Positions 1 through 11,466 of a DNA stretch of 64,000 nucleotides are shown piece by piece. Where the stretch lies: positions 84,136,001-84,200,000 of the forward strand of contig NC_072895.1 of assembly GCF_027943255.1 (NCBI RefSeq), in the 5' to 3' direction. Below the pieces are notes generated by a model, which saw nothing but the letters and a program-made list of their open reading frames with translations, made no database searches and had not been told where the DNA came from. This stretch comes from Anastrepha obliqua. Its lineage: Eukaryota; Arthropoda; Insecta; Diptera; Tephritidae. The first letter of the stretch is position 1; each line of letters opens with the position of its first letter. The position numbers and the translations under genes are program-made.

Positions 1-72
1 ACAATCAAACTGAGGGGCTGGAGCTATAAGCTTAATCTCACTTGTGGGCACTCTAGCATCCTCAGAAACTTC

Positions 73-612
73 GTGTTCATCCCTCTGTCAACGGATGAGT
101 GTATACCCTCGTTTAGTCCAACCGGAACCTTCTCCACTTATATTCCGTCAAGGGAAGAGTGGAGGGAGGGCTACACTTGGGGGCAGGGCCTGCTGAACTT
201 GTTCACGGATGGATCGAAGTTGGAAGGAAAGGTTGGCGAGGAGCTCCCCATCAGACTCAAATTCAGGCTACCGGACCACTGCAGTGTGTTCCAGGCAGAG
301 GTAGCCGCAATCAAGGAGGCAGCCGATTGGCTGCTCAAATGCGTATTAACAGTCAAGAAAGTAAATATTTACTCCGACAGCCAAGCGGCAATATGGGCCC
401 TCGGGTCTATGACGGTGCATTCGCTTGATGTATGGAGGATGAGGTGGAATCATCTCAGCACCTTCTCCTTAGCTGCTCCTCCTGCTCTGGCGAGGCTAAG
501 ATCTAGGCAATTTGGCTCCTACTTCTTTGCCACGCCTGCTGATATAGCTGGCGCTGACATTAAAAATCTGATGAATTTCATCAGCAGCATAAAGCGGTCG
601 ACGCAAACATAG
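73..612 (+). pseudogene. Non-LTR retrotransposon RNase H domain fragment
   Basis: The frame encodes LLNLFTDGSK, FQAEVAAIKEAADWL and IYSDSQAAIWAL, the first three acidic-residue blocks of a retroelement RNase H domain. Upstream RT is outside the window. The domain breaks off after WRMRWNHL and continues in a different composition, so it is truncated. It resembles the RNase H of R1/I/LOA-type LINEs; the clade cannot be fixed from this piece. Confidence 0.75.
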
Positions 613-1727
613 TCATCGTTCGTAATCCTCACGCTCCTAACCATCCCAGCACCACCTCTCCCCGCCCTCTCCCTGTATCCCATCGGTCTTTCTCTCCCGC
701 CTCACCCCTCCATAATGGCATCACAAAGGACGAATCCCTCTTCGTCCAAGTGTGCCCATTCCCTGGGAAACCATATCAACCTAACCCTAATCTAACCACT
801 CTAGGTGTTCCCATATCGGCTGTATTCCGAGAGATAGTTTCTCATTTAGTTCGATTTTCAGAAAGGAGGGTGATGGGTATAGTGAGACGTGCTCAATGTC
901 GGCAAACGAATACCACCTGCCTTAGCGAGCTCATTTCCTTCTATTCCTTTGGCATCCTATTTCCACAGAGCTCATCTATTTTGGATCATACATCATTTTG
1001 TTGAACATACATTCCGAGTTAGTGCAAGGAGTCATCTCAACAGTAAATACTGGTGCATTCAGATTGGAGTTAAAAAAGTGCCCAAAATGTATATTATCAT
1101 TTAAAAAGTCCGTTTAAAGAGATTTTCGAAATTAAATTAAATTAAATTAAAGTGAAACTCATCGCAAAAGAACATATTAGTGGGCAAAGCTCATGGATTG
1201 TGCACCACAATGGCGTACCACCCCAACAAATATCATATTTCATTAATAAATAAGGCGGCGCAATATAAATCACCCTATCGGAAGGTTTATAATTCTAAAT
1301 TGGCGTCATACGTCGATCATATTTAACACTTGTGACCCAGACAGCTGCAGTATATAAACAGAAAAGCAATGGAGCGCATAAAAATAAAGGTCAAAATAAA
1401 GATTTCTATCATTCAAAACTTTTTTTTTTATTTATTAAAAAAGTTACTCAAAAACGATATTGGATGATTAATTTCGCGCCACATTGTATGCTACCGTATT
1501 CCCCTTTTCTTCTTCCAAAACTCAAATTACCACTTCGAGACACCTATTTTTACCTGATAGAAAACCTAACAAATTATTTGTGGCGAAAAGTAAATATTTT
1601 ATTGGCCAATACTCGATACTTTTTTAATAAAATGTTAACGTATATATCATCTCTTAATGCGGAAATATGAGTTAAGTATACCTTTGGCAAAGCATACCCT
1701 TCCGAATGAGGGGTCATTCGCTCTTAA
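613..1727. other. LINE-adjacent sequence with AAATT tract; otherwise no recognised gene
   Basis: The stretch 640-720 is C-rich and 1128-1151 is a short AAATT repeat that could be the simple 3' tail of the LINE fragment at 73. From 1152 to 1727 I see only AT-rich sequence without a supported gene. Confidence 0.4.
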
Positions 1728-2450
1728 GGAGGGGGTAGGGTCACAAAATCGAAATTTTTTTTTCACTCATCTTATAGTAAATCATTTCAAGAATGTTGTG
1801 TCAAAATTTTAAGTGGATCGGAGCAGAACTCTCAAAGTTATAGCCTTTGTAGGCACTCTACCTCGAATGCGGAGCATCGATAATTTCTCAGAGTCATTTT
1901 TTCAAACGCGTTTTTCCCGAAACGACTTCTTAAAAGTCGGTGCCAATCACAACTCCGAAACTATTCAACCGATTCTTTTCAAATTTGGCACACGTTTTCT
2001 AAATCAAAAATACCTCCCCCCTACACTGTTTTTTTTATTTTTTGTTTTTTAAGGTTGTTTTTCACTTACAAATATGGCGAAATTTTCCGCCAAAAATGCT
2101 CGTTTTACGTTTTTTTGCCACCAAAACTACAAAAATGAAAAAAAAAAATTTTATTAATGTAGGGGGGAGCATTACGTCATACTTTAACTGAAAAATTCGA
2201 CTTTTTTAGTTTCAGATGATTCTACGACGAATGCCGATTGGCACCGCAGAGCACCTCTCGAAAAACATATCTCCAAAAAAACTCTGTCATGGGCTTATTT
2301 GTCAATATTTTATTATTAATATTTTTTAAAAACTTATTGAAAAGATGTACAATAACATGTAACTGATTTTATTAAAGTATCTTAAGCCATATTTCTGTAA
2401 AAAATTCACAAAAAAGGTGTTTTTTTTTAGCGCTAAACCCTACCTCCCCC
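1728..2450. mobile_element. TTAA-flanked MITE-like element A, 723 bp
   Basis: It is flanked by TTAA at 1724-1727 and 2451-2454. The ends are inverted and G-rich: GGAGGGGGTAGGG at left, CCCTACCTCCCCC at right. There is no coding capacity. An internal pair of exact 11-bp inverted blocks (1938-1948 and 2236-2246) suggests a foldback core. TTAA duplication is the signature of the piggyBac superfamily, so a non-autonomous piggyBac-type element is inferred. It resembles element B at 7941-8680 in size, ends and target site. Confidence 0.65.
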
Positions 2451-2796
2451 TTAAAAATGTGTGAATTACCAAATTTTTGAAATAAATTAAGTGAAATAAG
2501 AGGGATGAAATAAATCTCGGTACAAAACAACGTCCGGCCAACTAAGTTTGGAAATTATCGAAATTATTTTTAAGAGCTTTAATGAATTTCTTCTTCTTGT
2601 TTTGTTTCCTATAACTTTTTTTAACATTTTATGTATCACATCTGCAATATGTTCACATATAAAGAATATCGAATGAGATCCCGAAGATGAATCTACTCTT
2701 TTACACAGTCAGATTTAAATCAGATTAAATGCCAACTTGATTTTAACGGAAGAAACTCTAGGTCTATTTTACGCTATATAAAGATTTTGTGGCTGG
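2451..2796. other. AT-rich spacer, nothing recognised
   Basis: No open frame, repeat or motif that I can support. Confidence 0.5.
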
Positions 2797-2883
2797 CGGC
2801 CGCCATAGCTGAATAGGTTTACTGAATGGTGACTACCATTCGAAAGTGCGTATACTCGTATTCGAATCACCGTACATGAAAAA
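2797..2883 (+). mobile_element. SINE family 1 head fragment (tRNA-like)
   Basis: It begins GGCGGCCGCCATAGCTGAAT and has a B-box-like TATTCGAATCAC. This corresponds to the tRNA-derived head of the SINE seen complete at 9745-10072, here in plus orientation and cut off after the head. Confidence 0.6.
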
Positions 2884-3000
2884 AAAAATTATAGAAAAAG
2901 TAGGAGTAAACTAATGTCGTTTTATTTTGATAATTGAACTAAAAGAAAACATTTTTCAGATATGTAATATATAAGAACATAACAATTATATTTATATATA

Positions 3001-5170
3001 TGTGGCGCTACAACCGTGTGTCGGTTTCGGCCGAATCCGAAATGGCGCGCCAGCTGTTTCTGTCCTACGCTCGTTGGTGCCAGTTGGATATCTCGAGTGA
3101 AGATGGGTCTTGCAGCACTTGGTCTTTCCAATGGAGATGTGATCTTCTTCTTCCACATCTTCTTTTTTGGAGTACCGTGCCGTAAATTCGCCTTGCTAGA
3201 GCGTCTTCTTTTATACGGGTGAACCGGCCAAGCCAGCGTAGCCACTGTATTTTTACACGCTTAACTATGCCAATGCCCCCATATAGCTCATACAACTCAC
3301 TGTTCCACCGTACGCGGTACTCCTCACTAACGCGGAGGAGGTCAAAGATCTTACGTAGAATTTTTCTCTCGAAGGCTCTCACAACTTTTTCATCCGCTGT
3401 TGACATCGTCCATGCTTCTGCGCCATATATTAGGACAGGAATGGTCAGCGTTTTGTAGAGTGCCAGTTTAGTCCTTCGAGAGAGAGAGCTCTTCTTCTCA
3501 GTTGCCTACTGAGCCCAAAGTAACACCTGTTGGTAAGAGTTATTCTCCATTTGATCTCCAGGCTGACGTCATTTCTGTTATTAATAGTGGTCCCAAGGTA
3601 GACAAAGTCCTTCACAACTTCGAGTTGTTGGTTGTCAACACTGACATATTGCCCGAGGCGCGAAGACTCCCTGTGTGTTGACAGCAGGTACTTTGTTTTA
3701 CCCTCATTTACCGCTAGACCCACATTGCTCGCCTCTCTCTTTAAACTGTACTCTTATGAAAGATAGTAGCAGTGCGGTCCAGTTCGGCATCGCGAAAGAT
3801 TTTTTCCAGCAAGAGGTTGAAAAAATCACAAAATTGAGAATCGCCTTATCTGATGGAGGTTATTTCAAATTCTGACGGCGCTTGTGGTAGCGCACAACGT
3901 CATCTTACACAGCCGTATTAGTTTTGCGGGAATACCAAGCTCAGATATAGTAGCGTGGCATAGAGGTGATTTCTACGCGTGCTATCAAAGGCGGCTTTGA
4001 AATCGACGAAGAGTGGTTTTTCGTGGGTTTTCTCCATGATTTGGCGTATTGTAAAGATTTGGTCTACAGTGGACTTATCAAGTCTGAAGCCGCATTGAGG
4101 AGCTGATGCTTGCGGTTTGTCAGCTCTACACCTCCTGCTTTGTATAGCTCGGCAGGAAGTCCGTCTGCTCCAGCGACTTTGTTATTTTTGTGTCGCCTAA
4201 TGGATGTTCGCACTTCATCTAGGTCGGGTGGGGGCACGATGATCTATCATCAGCGACTAGGATACCGGTATCTACTTCCCCATCTTCGCTGTTACATCCA
4301 CTATTAAGCAACTGGGAGAAGTGATTCCTTCATAACCTAAGAGTGCCCTTGTCATCCGTCACCAGATCGTTTTTTTGTTTTTCCAGGAGCTAGCCCTGGT
4401 CTTAAAACCTATGATCTGGCGCTTGACATTTTGATACAATTTTCGGGCCAGTTCCTGTCGCCTAGAATCTCAAGCTCTTCGAGCCCACGTCTTTCCACAT
4501 CCCGTTTCTTGCGCCTGAAAAGTCACCGGTACTCATGCAGCGGGCGATAATTGTCCAATGCTCATTTATGTCGTTGGGCTGGTGAGTGCTCTGATTGAGC
4601 CGGAGTGAGAGTTGAGCTGTGAAGTTCCTGGCTATCTCTTGTGATAGCAGCTTGCCGACGTCTAGCTTTTGCTGTATGCCTTGGCACGCCTTTCTTACCA
4701 CAACTATGCGTATGTGAACCTCGGCTGCGACAAGATAATGATCGGAGTCGATGTTGGTTCCTCGGATTGTGCGCACGAATAGCACACTGGAGCAGTGCCG
4801 TCTGTTTATCACAATGTGGTCAATCTGTGATATCTCGGTGCTGGAATCTGGTGCCACTTACTACAATGTTCCGCGCCGCAGAGAAGTCGATCAGCATCAT
4901 ACCGTTATCGTTAGTTTCGTCGTGAAGGCTCAGTTTTCGACGGTTGAGTCAAAGGCATCTTCCTTGCCTACTCTGGCATTAAAATAGCCAAGTACGATTT
5001 TGATATCGTGGCGGGGGCAGTGGTCGTAGGCTTCTTCCCGACTTTCGTAGAAGCGTTCTTTGATCTCGTTGTCCTTCTCTTCTATCGGGCCGTGTACGCA
5101 AATTAGGCTCAGGTTGTGTAGTCTAACTTTTACCCGGAGTATGGCAAGTCTTTCGTTCACTGCTTTGAAC
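3001..5170 (-). pseudogene. Degenerate RTE-like LINE: endonuclease, RT and C-terminal region
   Basis: Read on the minus strand from 5160 down: APE-type endonuclease (LSLICVHGP, then HDIKIVLGYFNARVG; then STEISQIDHIVINRRH and TNIDSDHYLVAAE), RT start NNKVAGADGLPAELYKAGG near 4190, then after a deletion VNEGKTKYLLSTHR, VKDFVYLGTTINN and AFERKILRKIFDLLR, ending HWKDQV. Stops and frameshifts are many. The 3' end near 3001 is a hairpin (CCG-loop-CGG) followed by an AT simple tail. It is a dead copy of the family also at 22908, 29660, 36806 and 44945. The APE plus RT layout and simple tails fit RTE-like LINEs; exact clade is inferred. Confidence 0.85.
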
Positions 5171-5517
5171 TAGGAAACAATGTGGAGACAAGAACATAAC
5201 CATACATAAAATAAATCTATGACGTAAACAGAAAATGAAAAAATGAGAATGGCAGTCGTCGAACGTTAGTACTTTAGGGTTTAGGAGAATATCGTCAAAG
5301 TGCGGTAGAATACTCAACATGGTACTGGCAAATTAGATTGAAAGGATTCGCCGCTAAATGGTATCGTCATCCGTGCGAAGCTCTGTCTTTGGAAAACGTA
5401 TTAAAATATATTGATATGAATATACTTACAGATACGCACTTCGATGTTAACCCTACAGTAGAAACAGTGTCTTTGAAAATATTGTTTTAATAGCGTTCGC
5501 CCGTAGCACAGTCAATA
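5171..5517. other. Spacer without recognised features
   Basis: AT-rich sequence between LINE remains and a SINE fragment. Nothing is supported. Confidence 0.45.
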
Positions 5518-5665
5518 GCAAACCTCCGAGTGTTATTCCAAATCCATAAGCCGTTCGGAGGCAGCATAAAACTGTAGGTCCCTCCATTTGTTGAAAACAC
5601 ATCAAGACGCACACCTCAAATAGGATGGAGAGCTCGGCTCAACATCCAATAAAGAGTGTAAGTGC
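5518..5665 (+). mobile_element. SINE family 1 fragment (3' half)
   Basis: It contains CCGTTCGGAGGCAGC, GTAGGTCCCTCCATTTGT and GGATGGAGAGCTCGG, the central and 3' domains of the SINE. The head is missing and the final hairpin is degraded. Confidence 0.7.
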
Positions 5666-5869
5666 TAATTACCAGTATATGTATCAAATCGATATAAATT
5701 AAGATAAAGAAACCTTCTATGATAGCATAAAGATTGCAATTCAAGGTTCTGTACCGCTAAAGGCCTCGAAGACCTATTTTATACATCTATCTATTTTTAT
5801 CTTAACCCTAATAAAAAACAGAAACTACCATCGTAGGCAATGGTGTAGATGCAGATCATGAAATAGTGG

Positions 5870-7350
5870 CTCTATATCCTTAAAAAATCCAAGCTGAAAT
5901 TTTCAAATATAAAAATATGAAACTTGGAAAAGGAAGCTTAGTTCGCTTGAAAAGCGAAGCAAAAACTTCTGGAACATTTGCAAAATCCTACGGAAAAAAC
6001 ACGCACAATCTCACCACTGCGTGACCATAAGAAAGTCATTGTAAGGTCAAAAAGCAAACATTTTTGCCTGTGAAAATCTTAAAAGTGTCCGCTCAACTTG
6101 ACATGCCAGTGAAGGAAAATCTTATTACCGCAACATTAATCCAGCTCAATTCGCTTTCATTAGATACTGCTGAGACTTAATTCGTCTATGCAAAATAGGT
6201 TCAATAACTTATTCGTGAAGGACCACTAAGAAAGTCATCAGAGCATGATGACATCAAAAATATTATGTTAAAATATCTGCTTAAAGAGACAATACTATTT
6301 TTCACCTTTATAATAAACTCTATAATATTTTCTCAACATCAGTAAAACAGCAAAAATCATACCAATCCGCAAACCTGGTAAAGGAATCAATATTGTTAAG
6401 GGTTATTGACCTATTTCTCTACTAAGTAGTCTAAGCAAAATTTCTAAGTAAGGGAAACGAAAAATACCGCTATTCACAAATCTTATTCGATTCAAATGAA
6501 CAAATTGGGATTTAGACAGCACCACAGTGCAGCGCATCAGATTTAACGTATCTCTAATCGTGGTTGACGGATGCCCGATGGAATTTGTCGAAAGCTTCTG
6601 CTACCTTGGCTGCATCATCACGGCAGATGTTGGAGCAGATGAAGATGTCAAGCAGGCTAAACATAGCAAGGGCGATATCCGGGCGAATGCATATTGTATT
6701 GTATATTGGAGTTCGCAAATCTCCAGGCGCACTAAACTACGAATATTCCGTTCATGCGAAACATGGCTGGTCTCTAACACCATCACACAAAGGCTACAAT
6801 CGTTCGTCTACAAATGCCTCCGCAACATCTGCAGTATATTCTGGCCAAACACCATCAGTAACGACGCACTGTGAAGATTAATGAACGAGGAACCCATCCT
6901 TAGGCAAATCAAATGCAAAAAGTGGTGATGAATAGGTCACACGTTGAGAAAACCTCCAGATAGCCTCACGAGAATGGCTCTGGACTGAAACCCACAAGGG
7001 AGCAGAGGTCGCAGTCGACCAAAAAACACTTGGAGAAGGTCGATGTTGCGCGAACTTGCAGATGCCGACATCTCATTGGACGGTGCAAAAACAACAGCAC
7101 AGAACCGTGTACGATGGAAGAGTCTTGTCGAGGTCCTATGCTGCCGAGAGGAGCGAGCAAGGAAAAAAAATCGTATCAAATCAAACTTTGAAAATAAAAA
7201 GTCAACTGAGCTAATTATTCTGGATGTTGAAAAATCATTTGAGTCAGACTGGCACAATGGATTTGTACATAAATTAGTTAACTTTCAGTTTCCACCACAT
7301 CTTGCAAAAATAATTCAAAATTGTTTGGCTATTTTTGTGAGTGTATAAAT
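5870..7350 (+). pseudogene. Jockey-like LINE RT, interrupted by another LINE
   Basis: Left part, in shifting frames: RKSSEHDDIKNIMLKYL (about 6225), AKIIPIRKPGKG and PISLLSSLSKISK (6350-6450), KLGFRQHHSAAHQI (6500-6542). The right part resumes at about 7170 with NKKSTELIILDVEKSFESDWH and FPPHLAKIIQNCL. These are consecutive RT blocks of the Jockey group, so the host element is continuous except for the inserted 6545-7165 segment. It stops after 7348. Non-functional. Confidence 0.75.
6545..7165 (+). pseudogene. RTE-like LINE RT C-terminal fragment nested in the Jockey-like LINE
   Basis: It encodes VVDGCPMEFVESFCYLGCII, then LRIFRSCETWLV, RLQSFVYKCLRNICSI and, after stops, NPQGSRGRSRPKNTWRRS. 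This is the typical end of RTE/BovB-type polyproteins (ETW, then RGRP, TWRR). It is bounded on both sides by adjacent blocks of another LINE, so it is 5'-truncated and inserted there. Confidence 0.75.
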
Positions 7351-7448
7351 AATAATATTCCGACTCGATAGTAAAACGCTATTAAATTCAAAATATACTA
7401 AAAAAAGGATAATATTTAAATGAGAAAGGATTAAAGATTGAAAATGCT

Positions 7449-7564
7449 TTGTTGTTGTTGTAGCAGCATAAACATTGTATGGGGAATGCTGCTGGAGTGA
7501 CAGTTCTTGACCGAATATAAATCCAGGTCGTTTCGGTAACGTAGTATCAGCTATCGTGGGAACG
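7449..7564 (-). mobile_element. Short repeat family 2 (SINE-like), copy a
   Basis: On the plus strand it starts with TTG repeats, then TAGCAGCATAAACAT, GGGGAATGCTGCTG, AATATAAATCCAGGTCG and ends TCGTGGGAACG. The same ~115-bp unit recurs at 36750, 43308, 47553, 48867 and 57110. The AAC-repeat end is taken as 3'. Coding capacity is none. Confidence 0.7.
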
Positions 7565-7936
7565 TTGCTTGTTTCTACTAGATCAGCTTCGCCTGCACAA
7601 TCAGCTTCGAAGCACATCTAGAACTCATTTTTTTAAGAAATCTAAGCTGGTACTGGGTTTGCCTCAACAAATCAACCCCTCTTCCGACCGTATCAGGGCG
7701 AAATGCTCAATAAAAAAAAAAAGGAAAAAATTATTCTTCTTCATTTGACAAGCAAGTTTGTTGATGTCTCTGGGGCCACATCGCAGAATTGGCAGGGGCC
7801 ATATCTCCAGCTTTTTCAGATTACTTCATAGTCTGTAGGGTCCAGTAAGAATGCCTGTGAGCCCAGTTTATTCTTACATTACTGCCACATTGAAATATGT
7901 ATGCATTTTTTAAATATAGCTCAAATAATTTTTCAT
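7565..7936. other. Spacer, nothing recognised
   Basis: No supported feature between the short repeat and the TTAA element. Confidence 0.45.
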
Positions 7937-7940
7937 TTAA

Positions 7941-8680
7941 GGGGGTAGTATGGTTAATTCGGTGTAAAACGAGCATATTTTTCGAAATTTTTTTTGTCGA
8001 CACAGTTGATTTATTCAAAATTTTAAAATTACTTCATTATAAAGTCATATTTAAAGAATATTGTGTGAAATTTTCATTGATTTTTATGAAGAAATGAGTT
8101 GGTGGCAGCGAATCTTCGCGGACGTCTCATAAAAAAGTTTTATTGCGGTGTCCCTCAGAACTCATTACTGGATCAAGTAAAATCAAAAAACCAAATTGAT
8201 TTCATCAGCTAATAAAGTTTCGCAGGTAACAACGTCGAATTTTTTTTTTTTTTTTAATTTTTTAAAGCGCTTTGAAGTCAAAACACCGATTTTTCATAAA
8301 AAAAACTTGAAAACTTTGTTGTTTTAAAATATGACAAAATTAAAAAAAAAAAAACTCGACGTTGTTACCTGCGAAACTTTATTAGCTGATGAAATCAATC
8401 GTGAATAAAGTAAAGAAACAAAAAAACCAAATTTGAAAAGAATCGGTGCAGTAGATATGAATCTACAGTGGACACCGACCGTAAAAAAGGCAAGTGTGAG
8501 AAAAACGCGTTTAAAGATTTCGGCAGCGTGAAATCCGGTTGGAGAGGTAGATACTTAATCCTTTGTGTCTTTGTCAATTTTACTCCAATGCACTTCAAAC
8601 TTTCACACAATAATCTTAAGATGTTATAGAGTAATTTAAAAAAAAAAAAAAAATGAAAAAAAAAATACCATACTACCCCC
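7941..8680. mobile_element. TTAA-flanked MITE-like element B, 740 bp, with perfect palindrome
   Basis: It is flanked by TTAA at 7937-7940 and 8681-8684. The ends are exact inverted repeats GGGGGTAGTATGGT / ACCATACTACCCCC. Inside, 8198-8238 and 8356-8396 are identical 41-bp inverted arms, extended by T and A tracts. There is no ORF of note. The piggyBac-type target site is seen; a parent transposase is not in the window. Confidence 0.75.
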
Positions 8681-8684
8681 TTAA

Positions 8685-9744
8685 TAATACACTTTTTGTC
8701 ATAATATTTTTCAATTGTTTTTTGAATTCTTCCCTTCATAAATAAAAAATATTCAGATATCTTAAAAATTTGCAGATTTTGTTTATTGTTCACTTTACTG
8801 TATAAAGACACTTGTATATGTAGTAAAATATACGTACTATATATATGTGAGAATGTATTTGTTTTCAAACATAGAGATAAAAGGAACGTCGTGGTATATG
8901 CCAATTTACCACAGGATTGCCTGCCAACGAGCGTATAAGGCTACAAGTTGAATTGGATGGGCACAAAATGGCAATGGCAATGGCAATGCAATTCGTTGGC
9001 CCCATTTAGCGACCCACATGCGCACATACATACACACTGCAGAGGATAAACGGCACAAGTATTGGCACATCCACAATAATTTACAACTGTATATGGTGGG
9101 CTTAGTGCTGCTGCGAGTGCACATAGTTAAATAGTGTATAGGAAAGTGTGATATGTGGCAGGGAGTAACTATTCAAATACATATTGCGCCAGTAACTACA
9201 TAACTTGTATTGAGGATAACAATGAAAATGTCGATGCTATCGCCAATAAGAGACTCGCATTAGGGTCGCTCATGCATGTATGTGTGGAATATTTTTTCAT
9301 TTTTCTCTCAATGTGGTGTGAGTTTTGAGTGAGGGACCTATAATTTAATGCCGCCTGCTAACGCAAGATGATCGCTGTGAAAAGTTCTTTTATGACAGAA
9401 ATATAGTTGGATGCTTACCTACCAATAGGTAGGCTACTACAATTTGGTGTTTCGTACCCAAAACAGGCTTCGAACGGAGACCCATAGAATGGTAGTCACA
9501 TATAGGCCTGCCCCGTTGCAACGGCTAAGTTTATATTCTCTGGATAAAGTTGAAATTATTTCTTTAGGCTTTGAAATAACAGTAAATTCTAATTAACATT
9601 CACTCGATAGCTTGACTGAATTGATATGTATTTAGTCCTGCCATAAGTTCTGTTACTAGTTAAGTCCGTTATAGATATGAAATTATAATACTTTTTATTT
9701 AATCATGTAAATATTAAAAAAAAATTATTTTTCATTCGAAATGG
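8685..9744. other. AT-rich spacer with a degenerate SINE head
   Basis: Around 8972-8990 there is a short GGCAAT repeat. At about 9470-9535 a scrap resembling the SINE head (GAATGGTAGTCAC, then CGGCTAAG) is present. No gene is supported. Confidence 0.45.
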
Positions 9745-10072
9745 ATATACACCTATATAATATATAATTGGCGTTTACACCCTTTTTGAGTGTTTGGCCG
9801 AGCTCATCCTCCTATTTGTGACGTGCGTCTTGATGTTGTTCTACAAATGGAGGGACCTACAGTTTCAAGCCGACTTCGAACGGCAAATATTTTTATGAGG
9901 AGCTTTTTCATGGCAGAAATACACTCGAAGGTTTGCCATTGCCTGACGAGGGGCGGCCGCTATTAGAAAAATGTTCTTTTTAATTTTGGTGTTTCACCGA
10001 GATTCGAACTTACGTTCTCTCTGTGAATTCCGAATGGTAGTGACGCACCAATCCATTCGGCTACGGCGGCCG
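9745..10072 (-). mobile_element. tRNA-derived SINE family 1, near full-length copy A
   Basis: Minus strand, 5' to 3': head CGGCCGCCGTAGCCGAATGG with an A-box-like TAGCCGAATGG, a B-box-like GTTCGAATCTCGG, the body with TGCCATGAAAAAGCTCC, CTACAATTT-type central block and GAGCTCGGCCAAACAC, then GCCAATTATATATTATATAG tail. A possible target duplication (aaatgg) occurs at 9739-9744 and 10073-10078. Polymerase III boxes are inferred from similarity to tRNA consensus. Confidence 0.8.
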
Positions 10073-10099
10073 AAATGGTTACCATTTGCTTTTACATAA

Positions 10100-10790
10100 G
10101 TCTTTAAGCGATTATGTCATTCAACTATTGCAACACGCACGATTTCCATGGAAAGTTTGAGACTCTCCAGATTTCTGTGAGGTCTTCGACAGGCCATGTT
10201 CTCCAACTCTGACCACAAACTGTAGTACAATGGATTCAGATCTGGACCTCTAGACAGCCAATCTTCTGCGGCTATGAGCCCAGAAATATTGTTTTTGCCA
10301 CTGTTGGGTGCTTTTTGCCTTATGGGCTGGAGCGCAATCTTGCTGGAAGATCCAATGCTCTCCATTAAGAGAATACTGCTCAATTGCTTTACCACGCCTT
10401 CTAAGACATTCTCCTGGTACACCAGAGGAGATAAAGAGATTTAACGCCTTTACAAGACAATCCACACCAATCCCTTTTGGAGGCTGGATAGTGGCACGTT
10501 GATAGTAGCACGTTGAACAACATTTTTTGCGTCTTTAGAAGTTTTAACATAGATTTTGCCGTTTTACTTATTAAAAACTTCTTCATCTGTCGAGTTAAGA
10601 TTTCTTCCAGCGCGTTGTCAAAAGATTACCAGTTGAGCGACGGTAATTAGTCTTGATATGGATCTGGTCGATATATTCATTTCCCCGGACATGATTTTTT
10701 GCTTTCTCGAACGGCTTTTATGGCTGCACTGATTCGAGCCACGCGAGGGCGACCATTTCTTTTTCTGGCTGTCGCTATGCATTGTAAACT
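10100..10790 (-). pseudogene. Tc1-like transposase remnant
   Basis: On the minus strand, split over frames: KIMSGEMNISTRSISRLI (helix-turn-helix region, about 10690), TSCHYPASKRDW, GVKSLYLL, then IFQQDCAPAHKAKSTQQW (second catalytic Asp) and GPDLNPLYYSLWSELENMA (third acidic block). Order and motifs fit Tc1 transposases, with several frameshifts and no first Asp recognised. Inactive. Confidence 0.8.
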
Positions 10791-10824
10791 TTGTCACAGA
10801 ATTTATGGCAAGACTAAGTACATG

Positions 10825-11090
10825 CAAAAAAGGAAAGGCAAGCGATGAAGACGGTATAACAGCTGAAGTGCTGAGATATAGCGATCCGACAATAGTGTTG
10901 GCCTTAACAAAACTAGTGGAGCAAATTTGGGAATATGAAAGGATCCCTCGGGCCTAGCAATGTAGCTTAACATCCCTGATCTATAAAACAGGATATAAAG
11001 GTGGCTGTAATAACTACAGGGGTATCTCTCTTCTAAGCTCTGCGTACAAAGTATTCACCAATAAACTCGTCGACAAAGCTAATCCGAAGC
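10825..11090 (+). pseudogene. LINE reverse transcriptase fragment
   Basis: It encodes KASDEDGITAEVLRYSD, LVEQIWEYERIPRA, a stop, then NNYRGISLLSSAYKVFTNKL. NYRGISLLS is the conserved RT block before the fingers, as in RTE/CR1-like LINEs. It is a short fragment next to the Tc1 remnant. Confidence 0.7.
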
Positions 11091-11466
11091 TAAAGTAAAA
11101 ATTCTAAGTAGCTCCAATTTTTGTAAATTTTTGATAATTTTTTCCCCACACGATGTTGCGCATTTTCTCAATGTAACGAAAAACTGGCCAAAATATCGTG
11201 ATTTTATTATAGTGTATCGTTTTTTTTTTTGCAGGTTATGCGTGGTGAATTGTTTATGATGAAATAAAAGAGTAAAATGCATTCATCGAGCCCCAGGGAA
11301 CTTTTATTATTTATGGCCTGCTGCAAACAAAATTGAAATCAATTCATTTTCACAAAGTGCCATTAATGCATTAGCAGCATTCCTTAAAATACATATATAC
11401 TATTATAAGCACCTGCATATCTTCTTTTGTGCGATTAATACAACTTTTTCACGAAACAAATAAATA

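Noticed and set aside
10000..10072. tRNA-like sequence with A and B boxes
   Set aside because: It is the head of a SINE: the same sequence recurs at 21740, 36690, 48310 and 53250 joined to the same non-tRNA body, and no cloverleaf with a proper acceptor stem is seen.
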